Shown here piece after piece: positions 12,301-24,300 of a DNA stretch of 35,654 nucleotides. The stretch is from Neelides folsomi (taxonomy: Eukaryota > Arthropoda > Collembola > Neelipleona > Neelidae), in assembly GCA_034687125.1 (NCBI GenBank), contig JAQGBZ010000525.1:1-35654 (forward strand). Reading direction: 5' to 3'. The notes under the pieces are model-generated. The model did no database searches, was not told where the DNA came from, and was given only the letters and a program-made list of their open reading frames with translations. The position numbers and the translations under genes were made by a program. Numbering within the stretch: the first letter of the stretch is position 1; each line of letters opens with the position of its first letter.

Positions 12301-15300
12301 TTGTGAAAATGAAATCCAATCAAAATTTGTAGAATTATAAATGTCTAATTAAATTGTATTTGTACTCTTTAAACCTAAATACCATATATAGTATAGACAT
12401 ATAGAGGTACTCTTTTACTTACAAATACATAGTACATCCAATATATAATAATACTTATCCGATAAAGTTAGCTAAAGGAAACAATTACTATAATATACTG
12501 ATATAATTTATTTGAGAATTAGAGGAAATGAGTAGAATTTCGATTTCTTCAATGAACTCTTATTTGAAACAAGAGTTTAGGACTGGGAAAGGAGATAAGA
12601 ACATGGACTTGACTTCATTTGTCCTCCCTTGTCACTTGAGCCCAAATCTCACTTTTCCTTTTCAGCCTTCAGTTTAAGGTTTTCTTCCGACGACTCAAAA
12701 TCCCTCGACTCTAATTAAGTGGAACAGGGCAGAACAAACCTCGGTCGTTTACTAATTTAAATTTCTCATCCAACTTCATTAACACTCGTGCATCATTTCC
12801 TTTTTTTAATTTCTTTTCTTAAAGAGATTTTAAGATGTGTTTGATGACACAATTCTTTTTCCAATTTAAATATGCACACTTCCATAAAATATAATTAAGT
12901 AACTATAATACTATTATCTATTACATATACTATGATGAAATACCATTAAAGTATATACTCGTACAGGTCGTACATACATATGGCTCGTAGCTCGTATATA
13001 TCTGTACATAAATAATATAGTCTATTGAATATGACAGTACTGATACTATACTTACTACTCGTAGTTAATTAAGTTTTGTGTGCATTGCATTTATTTACAC
13101 AAATCTCTGTTTTTCACCAGAATGAGGAATTTTGGAAAAGTGTTCGAAGGGATAGAAGGATTGAACACATCACATAGAATGAAGCCATTGGTGTTTTCGT
13201 CAGTAGATTTTAATTGATTGTCTTTGAAGTGTGGAGAGTTCTGAAGATTCCTTAACGAACTTCTCTGTTCAACTAATGCGGGCATTGAAGCCTTCGTTTA
13301 AGATTCATGTAATTGATGGGATTTACATAACATCAATATTAACGAGTTCCAAATCTCGGAAAAATAAAAAGTGGTCTTCTTCACTATATCGCAAATGCTT
13401 AATATATCTTAGGCATAAGCATAATATACCACATAATACACACTTCTTGTAAAACTTAAATATAAATACTATCATATCAGAACATAAATACAGATATAGA
13501 ATGTATAGAATGTAAAAAATAGTAAATTGACATCTTGCTTTTTTAATGTGATCGATAACAGGAATCTTTTAAAACTATATTTTAATGAGAATATAAATTA
13601 TCAAGTTTCAAGAGATGAGATTATTCTGATAATTATTGTATTTAATGTAATTCCTCAATTTTCAGTAGAAAATGGAGAATTTTGAAAAAGCAATTTTTTA
13701 TTTCATTTAAAAATGCTTTTTCACATGTTTAATAATTGGAAAAGTATAGTATGAGAAAAAAGCAATAATTTTTTACAGTTCGCTCTACCGTGGATCAATT
13801 GGCTTAGAATATTATTCGTCGAGGAGAAATGGAGATGAAATGAAGAAATATGTATAAGTATTTATTATGCCAATGAAAGCTCACCCACCCATTCATTCAG
13901 CTATTTTTGAATCGAATCAATGAATGGAGGAGCCAAGGGCTGAATGAAAGACTCCATGCCTATAAAATAATCCATTCTCTCAAACACCTATCAACCCATA
14001 ATACTTTATACCTAATACATGAAATCATATAATTCCGCGTGGATATTCCCAATAATTCCTTTCGGCCTATCAATTTACAAGCAAGTCCCCTTTTCATCCC
14101 CAATATCACGTTCCCTTATTATTAGAGTCATCAGCCAGTGGGTCTTTTATTACACGAGGACTTTGGATCTGAGTCTATGTTTACCTAATTTTATACCCTA
14201 TTCACCCAATTACCGAAAAATTATATCTACGTAAATATTAGTTCATGTGTTGGAAAACACAGCATCTCTGGTACATAGAACTAGACTTGTACAATACATA
14301 TATTCCTTGTGTAATAATGTGGCATAGGAGAGGGAGTTTAATAGTTTCTTTTATTAGTACACACAACCTTCGATTATTCCGAGCCAAGTCCTTCTTCCCA
14401 AGTCAATAATTTCCCTAATATGCTTTTATGCAACCCAGACATGGAATGAACACGAAGCTGGGAGAGAAATACGTGTAATTAAATATTACCATTCAGTGTT
14501 CATTGTAAGTATTGTAGATATAAAATCAATAGTTTGGTACGAATTTCTCCTTCAGCGTTTAAAATGTTCTCCAACTTAGATAATCAATTAATTTATCCGA
14601 TCTTGGGAATGAAAATAATAATAACATTTTATTCCCCTTTATGAATCAAACAATTGAAATAAAACGTTGCATAACATGGAAATCATGTTCAACTACATTT
14701 TGGTTTGATGCCTTTAATATCCATTTAAAGGACATTGTTCCATTGAGTTGTATTTTGTGCTAAAAATACCAAACTAATAACATGTAAAACAAAGAATTAA
14801 AATTATTTAATGGTCAAATTTATTAATGTTATAATTCATAAAGAAACTGAATTTCATGTCGAGTATGAACGGTGGACATGAGAAGTAGAGATTGTTACGA
14901 ATGCATGTTGATTTCTACGCAATTTACTAATTCGATTAATTTAATCATTGCAGGAGGATTTAACTATAAATTCTAATTCGTTTTTCATTCAAGTAATGGC
15001 TTCCAATTTTCTCACTCACATCAGAGGAATTGAAATGGTCGAAATGAAGGTTCTAAAAGGTTTTCCAGGACTTGATTCTATTTTGAGGGGAAATGAAATG
15101 GAGAATTAGAATTTAGCCCGAGATGTGCGGAATTTCATTACAAAGTACAAACCTTGTAAGAGATGTCGAAACAAATTATTTGCTCGTGGTTCGCCCAACC
15201 TCGTTCAAAAGAGGAAATGAAATTTATACAATTACATCCCCCTTCCCCAAAGATTTAATTTCGCTCCACTTGTTGGTCAATAAGGAATAAAATTTGCAAT

Positions 15301-18300
15301 TCAAAAACTTTAAATTACCTTCTAATGAAACTAAATATGTAGTTGAAATGAAATGATCCCTATAAGAGGAATAATCGGGTTCTTGATCGAATACCTCAAC
15401 GATTTCCTTTGTTTGAAAAATGTTGAGGAATTTGAGGTTTTCAAATAACTGTCCACAAATATTTTAATAACATGTTTTCGTTTTGTTTCTTTTCAGAACC
15501 TTCTTCTCTGTACGACAACAACCATTACCACGAGGAATGTTTGCGGTGCAACTCGTGTGGAATCAACCTTTCAGGACCCAATCAAGTAAAAGCTCACCTA
15601 ATATATTTCTAGCAAAATAATGATCATCAAATAAATACCATTTTCATTAAGTAATAGTGGGGCGGAATGGGCTGGCATTATAAATAGGAGAACATCATGG
15701 GATATTTGAGGAGAAGATAAATATAGCATTAAATGGGCGTATAAGAGGACGCGTCAAAGAGGCTCTTCAGAATTGATCTCTTTCCCCGTCGATCTTCCTC
15801 CGCCCAAATTGAGTAGGAACCACTAGGAGGTAAATTTCCATTAACAGGATTTCCTCAGTTGCTCAACAGACAATTCATTATCTCTTCCTTCTCACCTCTA
15901 CATTGGGAATTGAGCAGAGACGACATTTGAGCCCACTTCATATTCCCTACACCGTCTTTTCTGACTGAGCGAGGGAAAAGGCCGTGGTGCTCGTCGGAAT
16001 CATTATTTCATTAAAACCTAATCTCGCTCTCCGACCACTCTCGATAATAATATCAGAATCCGGAAAATGTATCGTGGAAATAGACGTGTGCTTTCTTCCT
16101 CTTTCATCAAGGCTTATCTCGGCCCTTTACTACGAGGTCATATAATGAAATTCATCATCCACGCGTTTTCACAACTTTGTCATTTTACTTTTGACCTATT
16201 TCACCCGATTTGATGATCAAATTACGAATTCTCACGCCTTTTTCATTTCATCATTAACCTCGCGAAAGATTTTATTAAGGAAACGTATCTTCAAATTTTA
16301 TTTTTTTATTCAAAATTAGCAATTTTATGCAAACAGCTCTTGTGCTTAATTTTTAACGCATTCAAGCTAAAGGAATCCTGAAATGAAAGTTCAGTAAAGA
16401 AAAAGACAAGTATAACAGTTAATAGTTTTTAAGTAACGAAAACATTAAAACACGGTACTTTTTATTTATCCAAACAAGGTTATAATTTTTTCGAATTTTT
16501 AATATTGGAAAATACCATAAAAAATATAAGATGAATTTTGATTGATTGAAATTGGATTCATAAATGACAACAAAAGAGACATTTTTTCCCAAGAATTTTG
16601 TCATTTTTTTCATAAAAAGAGAATGGTTCTTTGTTTGTAGGATTTATTGATATTATTGGAAGTAACTTCTCATCTCTGGGGCCCTTGAGAAGGTTATGAA
16701 ATACGACAATGTTTTGAGCTCAAGAGATTATTTTATATTAAAGTTTTATAGGACGAGGGATTTCATTTTGATGGGAAAATCGATGGGAGGAGGTCCGGGC
16801 AACGAGGAATGAATCCTTTAATCCCCTTCATTTCTGATCTTCAATAATTCCTTCAAGTAGTACTTGAACCAAACCTGAAGACACACAATCTAAGACGCAA
16901 ACTGTCCCATTACTTCCCTATTCTCCAACCCTTTTAATTTCCAACGGGTGATGAGAGTGTCATAAATAAGGAGCCAAATGCAAAGTCTCAGCTCATCATC
17001 TCAAAATGGTTATTCTTATGATGACACAGAAAAGGGCTCGGCGGTTCAAGAACCAGTTTCTGTGTGATCTTCACTTTGCAGACGTCGCTCTCATGGAGTG
17101 CTCTGATTTCATGAATCAGTTAAGATCTTTCAAACCCCAGAGCCTCGGATGTGCCGTCGCGAGAAGAAAGTCATCCACAACTCTCATTTTTCCTCTACCA
17201 CCACAAGCATGTTCAGGTAAGTCCATTTCCAAGATTCCCCAGTTTAATGAATTATTAATCAATTACATCAATGATGGAATAGACGAGTTTTGCGAGGAAT
17301 ACCCTCACAACCTCATTCCAACACCTGGGTACTGGATCGAGTGTTCCCGGCAAAAGATCAGCTCGGGAAATCAGAACAACATGTGGGATGAGCAGTCGGC
17401 CGAGTCAGGTGAGAGGATTTTCTATATAGGTATATATAAATAAAGAAGGGATGATTAAAGAGAAGGAAATGAAGACAAAAGAGGATAAAAAGGAGGAAAT
17501 GAAATGGACCCTCAAAGATCAAGATGTAATTTTGGAAGCCTTTGAAGCGTCTTCTCCTCCCTGGTTCCCTCCGCATTTAAAACTTTCATTTATCTCTCTT
17601 TCTTTGTCAAAGTTCTCTTTTTTACCCCTCTCCTATTCGTAGATGTGTGCTTTGGAATGAAAGAACGAATTGCCCCTGGAGTTGAAAGAGAAAGAAAAAG
17701 GCCGTTCAAAAGAACCCCAATTCTTTCCCCACAATATTTCTTCCGAGGGTTGAGATGACAAACGGAGAGGCCTTGACTTCTGTCAAAGGAAAAACTTCCC
17801 AGGACACACAATTAGTTTTCAACCTCCTTTTGAAGGAATCGTTCAAAAGTCAAACTTTAATACAAAATCCAGTACAAACGACATTTAAATTAATATTCAA
17901 AATTCGATTTTAATTTTTAATCAAACATCTCTAATTCGTACTTTATACATTTACCTATCACATAATTTTTATATTGGTAGTGTAAAACCGTTTAAAATAG
18001 ACATTTTTAAAATTATTTTCTTTTGAACTGTGGATTATTCAAATTGGTGCCAAAATAATCGTTGATTGGGTTAGGGTTAGGTATAAACCTTTAACTATAA
18101 AAGTACAAATATCAGTAAATAATAGGTGTTAAGATTAAATGCTGTAAATATTAATAATCAATTAAATGTATGGTATTAAGATTTTCAAGAAGAAAAAGAA
18201 GATTCCAAGGACGAGGACGAGGCTCAAGAAGAAGACGAGGAAAAGCGGGAGAGCGGAGGAGAAAGCGGATCCACAGACGGGAGAGACGGGAGAAGGCGGA

Positions 18301-21300
18301 GAAATCACCAAAACATTCAGGTCACCACAAAATACATAATATTTCTTTTTCTCGTCGATGAAGGGGAATAGTGAGGTCCATAAATCTGCTTCCATTCTCA
18401 CTTCCTTCCCATTTGCCCTCAACAACACGAAGAAATGAATCGACAATCTCAATGCACAGAATCTCCCCCAAATACAGAAGAAGGCATAGAGAAAGGAAAT
18501 TTTAGTTATATCCGTTCATGCCCTATAAATCTTCTTATTATTATAGACAACGGTTCATTCGAGTGACAAATAAAATTTTACGCAGGGGACGCCATTGCCT
18601 TAAAGAATTCAATTCGAATCCAATTCCATGTCATTTATTCCCCTGATTCGGCTCATGTGGCCTCGAAGGAGGCAGAGGAAAAACAATGACTATAATATAC
18701 AGTCTTATTGCTATATCTTGACCCCTTTAATTTCCCAGCTAAACAAGGTTTATTTCATCGTTAAAACCACAACACACTATATAATTAGTTATATGTATCA
18801 CAATCACATATTATATATACTAAAAGTAAGTATTATTATTTCAAGAATTCGAATGGACCATAAATATAATTGTAGGACGGAATTTTAGGTTGCCCTTATA
18901 GTTTGCACATTTCCCAAACATTGTAACACTGTAAGCAAGAATGATTCAATGATAAATGTGCATTGTTTATAAAATGTTATAATTACCAATTCCTTAAGAT
19001 TTATTCGAAAAAACTTATTGTTATTGGAAAGCATGCCATGATAAACTGTTGTTCATTCCAATTACTAATTAAGCATTACCAAAATCTAGAATTGATTAAA
19101 CGATGAAAATTAAGATAACATCCAGAGATTCAGATCCAATTTATTATCTATCAGTAACGGAATGATTATACCTAAATACGTAGTAGTAGTAGTACTAACA
19201 AAAGTATGTATATAATTGCCCATGTCCGCAAATTTATGTAATAATATTCATCTTGGTAATGAACTTTCTTATGAAATATCGTGCTCACACATTTTATCTC
19301 TCATTGTTTACATTTGTCCTTCCAAATTGGATGATCCAATAGATTCATGAGTACTTTTATGCAATTTCTTATAAAAATTCTCTTGAATGTTTAACATGAA
19401 AGAATGCGAACATGAGACGGTCGATTTATTCATCTGTTTATTTTTGTGAGTGAAGTGTTCCGTCGAGAGCGTGTGAGTGGTCTACAAGGAAGAATAATAT
19501 TTATCTCAGGTCCCTCGTCAGGAGTCGGCCACTCTTCCTCAATCACTCTGATTTCCCACATGCCTCCTTACCTTCTCTAAACCAAGATTCTAAACTCTTT
19601 CAAATTAAAAAAACTACCAAGAATAATAATGATTCAGCACTCAAACGCCTCGCTCCCCTTTTCTCTGATCAACTCAATTTCCATTCGCTTTGCTAATGAA
19701 ATATTATCTTTTATAATTATTACAACTAGGAAAGTAAAACTGTAGGATTTTTCACAACCGCGTATAAAGTAAATGTAAATATACCCAGGAACATCTCATT
19801 TATTTTCATTCCTTATGATAACACGTCATTTGAGCTTTCAATATACGACATGAGATTTTCAATTTTAGATCACCAGAATGGTAATAGAAATTTGGGGCTC
19901 GGATATTGAATAGATTTGTAAGAATTGGGTTTTTTAGTGACATTGATGAATGCGGTGTGGTTTAGGTGTCTGAAGACGAAGACCGGCTCCCACGGATCTG
20001 CGAGCCCTCACGTACTTCCATAGAGGAGCAATGGGATAAGAGCGGCGGTTTCGAGTTGACGTCAGTAGAACAAGAGACGTACGAGAAGTATTTTTTCGGG
20101 ACTGAGCACTGGAACTACTTCACGAACGACGAGGACCTCGGACCAGTCATCCTCTCACTCAAGCAGGAGACCCTCAACGGGCGAGATCAGTTCAGGTGAC
20201 TCCTCAAGGAATTGTTAAGCGTAGATCTCCATGTATGCATGCGATCAATTATTTAGATCCAAGTTCAAGATCCAGACTGTATGTGTGTGGCTCTCGATTC
20301 CACTACAACTTCATTTGATCAATGTCCCACTTTCCTCCAAGCCCACTCAGGCGTCCCGAGTTCACATGAAAGAATTTCTCAATGGAGCCTTCCGAGACTT
20401 CTATATCAATACTTACCTATAAGGTATATGTAGCTTTTCAAAAGACAGAGTACAGAGTGTAGGAAACTCAGCGCCCGTTCATAAAAATTTTGAATCTCAT
20501 CGGCTCTTCAAGTCTCAATCTTGGGCTCTTCCTTTTAGCCATTTTATATCAGGCTTGTTCAAAAAAGATACGTCTTTTCTTCAATGTGTATATAAATATT
20601 TTGCATTTTGAAAATAATTTAATAATCTATGTGAAATACAGTTTTCCCATGTGCCTCTATTCACCTGTAATATCTACAGAGTATTACATAATCTACATAA
20701 TGCTCAATAGGTATTTTTGATCTACCTGTACAGTGAAAAGTTTCTATTCTACAATGTAATACAAAGTAATTGATTTTGTTATATGTAGATTGTTAGTTTG
20801 AGGGTTTGTCTGACAATGAACGAAATAATATGATTTTAAGAATCTCTTTGAAGTTAGATTTGACCTCGTGGCCCAAAATGAAAGTTTACACTTATTATGT
20901 AATGATCGTGTTATGTGACATTGACCATGTGTTCAATAAACAAAGTAAAATTAGACCCGAATAATTCGTTTTGGCAATTTATTAACTGGAATTTGATATC
21001 TTTGTATGACAAGTATTGATGACATGTGAAATTGAGAAGTGGAACAAGGTCTTTGAGAAGAATCACTAATTTAAATGACTTTACATTGTCAAATTGAGAG
21101 TGCTGTGCTAATCAAAAAATTTGGGCCTTGATTGGGGAAAGCCTCAAGCAAAAGACTATTATTTAATGAGTATTTAAATTTAAAAATATAGTCGAGGCTT
21201 CCCCAAATTTTAATTTGATAGTGGAATTGAGTATTTTGAAGTGTTGCATAATTTTAATCCAGTCATAATAACGTAATTTTCCTCATTTGTGCCTTGGGAC

Positions 21301-24300
21301 TTTGGATGAGGAATAGTGAAGGAAAAAGGATGACGGAATAATGAGTTTACTCCTCTCAAAATCCGAGATGGGGAGAGGAATTGTGAATGCGAATCATCTC
21401 TGCTTAAATAATCGATCCACAACGATGAAAGTCTAATATTTTCCCCAGGAAAGCCAGAAGCTCAACCTAGGCATTTTCATTTTATTCACTCAAATTCACT
21501 CTCATGTCATTCGTTCATACCATATTCCACCTCCATGAGAGTTACCTTTAACTTGGTTGGTGTACAAACCATATGCTACATTACATTATGTACCCTAAAT
21601 ATTAATAGTCTATCATATATGGTAGCACCATACTTAATATAAACTTCCATTTTACACTATAGGTATATGTCTTATATGAACTATATATTCTACTTTTAGC
21701 GAAAGCGACTTCTAAACTCTTCTTCTTACTAAAGTTATCATGAGTTCATAATACTTATATATGATACATAGTAGGATACATTAGAGTATGTAAGTCCAGC
21801 CCAGAGTAAGAATTATGGTTTAAAGGTGCCAACAATATTTACATGTACAGTATGTAGATGTGAGTTACTTAAAATGTATGAGTTACTTATAATTTATAAT
21901 GTACTAAATATTAGTATTTAGTATAAAAAAGTCACATTTATTCAAAAGCTTTTCAAAACCTCCCCATCATCACGCCGCATACGACCTTCAATCCCTTTGA
22001 GTGAAAATGGAGCTTGGAATGGAATTCATGGAATGTGAATTTGATAGACCCTTCGGGTCTCTCTTGATGAATGGAATGATGACGTTTACACATTTCATCC
22101 TTCTTTCCCTCAAATCATGCATCAGATAACTTGACATTCTCGCATTCTCTGTTCAACTAGGAAATATTACATACTTAGGGAGTTATGTATGTACTTACCA
22201 TTTGTACTTTATGAGGAATTTTCTCAAAATTCATTCAAAAGGAAATATCCCAAGTTTCTACTATTACGAATTTCTTGAGTAAAAGCCAAAATCAAAAGTG
22301 AAAATTTCATTATCTGTCTAAGACATATCTCGACATATATCTCCTATATTGTATACCTACTATATTCATATACTTCTCCATTCAGAAAAATTCAATTACT
22401 ATAATGATATTGTTAAAATTGCCCACCCATCGAGAACCCTCAACAACTTTGATCACAAATGATTTTTTGGGAGAATAGAAAATTATTGTTGTTTACTTAT
22501 TGTTGAATTACTACCTTTACAATTTGTTTTCCCATTTGTCCAAATTCTTGGAGCAAGAAAGAACTAAATTCGCTTAATGGCCATTTCTTTTACGAAATTT
22601 TAGGATTCTCGTCCGTGCTATCAGTTACACGGTTCACGGTCTCATTCCTGCCTCCTGCGTCTTTGCGGATCGGTACAATCGGGAAGAAGTTGTAAGATCC
22701 CTAGGAAAAGAAATCAATCTGAATCCTCCTCTCGTCCTCGGCCAACTCCCAGATACTCCAGACGAGCTTCTCAAACTCGACCAGGTACATATAAAATCCA
22801 TATAAGTACCTTTGGCTTTACTCGTAAATCCTTCAAGTTGGAAAGGTAAAATGGATGGACAAATGACAGACTGAGAAAATTAAATGGCTAAAGCTACACA
22901 ATCATTCGATAGTAAAAAAATAAATTCGTTTAAGTAATAGTTTTTTCACTATATGTAACATACCAATACATTTCTACGTAATACTTAATTACATTCTAAA
23001 TTACAATATAAATTAATAACGTAATGTTAAAATAACCGACTGGAATAAGCTTTCAAATGAGCTTTACATGCTTTACTACTTACTTATAAAAAAATAAACC
23101 GATTTTCAAGCTTTTGAAACTTTTCTTTTTGATCAGGTGTTCATTAAATCAGAACTCAAAGTTGGAGTCATTTATGTAAAAGAGAATCAATTCACGGAAG
23201 AAGAAATCCTCGACAATAATGATAACAGCCAGATGTTCGACGACTTCATGCAGATTCTCGGGGAGAAATCGAGGCTCAAGGGGTTTGATAAGTACAAAGG
23301 AGGACTTGACACGGTCCATGACCTCACTGGCCTCCATTCCGTCTATACTCACTGGCGCGGGATAGAAATCATGTTCCATGTCTCCACACTGCTTCCATAT
23401 GAGAAAAACGATCCTCAAAAGGTAAAAATTATTCTTTTTATATAAAAGTTCACGATACGTGTCCAACAAGTGAAAATTGATTTAAATTCGAGAACTCGGA
23501 GGAATAATTTAGCCAAAAGATGCGTACAGCATGCAGACAAATAGGGCAATTCAAATGCAAGAAAAAGTTAAACTTTCTCCTTTGAATTGCGATATTCCTT
23601 TAAACTTATGTGAGTTGTGAAAAGCAGTTAAAACCCAGGAAGAAATTATAGCTTTCCTTCCCAAACTTTCAGCATAAATACCATAAGTCGTATTAAGAGA
23701 TGCCATTTGCATAAATACGAGTATTATTTCACATATACTTTTAATGCTTACTTTGAATTGTAATAAATACTTTACTTGTCCAAATCTCGTATAAATAACG
23801 TTTCCTATATTAGGTACTTATATGTTATATACTTATGTAAATAAATATGTAATATTGTATTCGTATTGTTAAATTTCAGAATATGTATGTAGGATATGTC
23901 AGTATATTTTGGTATGGTAAGCATCTCTTATGATGATTTAAAGTAAGCGGAGAAAGTCAAACATTTAAATTTTAAATTTAAATATATGACATTTAGATAT
24001 TTTAGTGTTTATTTTACACTCTTTTTTATTAGGAGTAAATTGAGGATAGGAGGATATTATACAGCGGCGTATATTTACAGGGACACGATATGCAAATATT
24101 GACTAGGTTTATCTTACAAAGTGCGATATGTTCACCAACTTATACTTTCCTGGTGCGTATAAATGTAAATGTAGAGTAAATAGTTGATCCTGTGAATTTT
24201 GTTCATACATAAAATATCTTGAGACACTTTATTCTTCGTTATTGCGGAGAGTGGTCGGGGGAAAACTTCATTGTGAATTCAGTGACTTGTGGGCTTTGGG

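Noticed and set aside
13070..13110. Cys-Val-His-Cys frame as a missing LIM half
   Set aside because: The available acceptor gives the wrong phase for joining exon 5.
18068..18081. GGGTTAGGGTTAGG telomere-like stretch
   Set aside because: Just two units; chance is the simplest explanation.
23149..23469. 106-codon - strand open frame
   Set aside because: It is the antisense shadow of RapGAP exon 12, which matches the family on the + strand.
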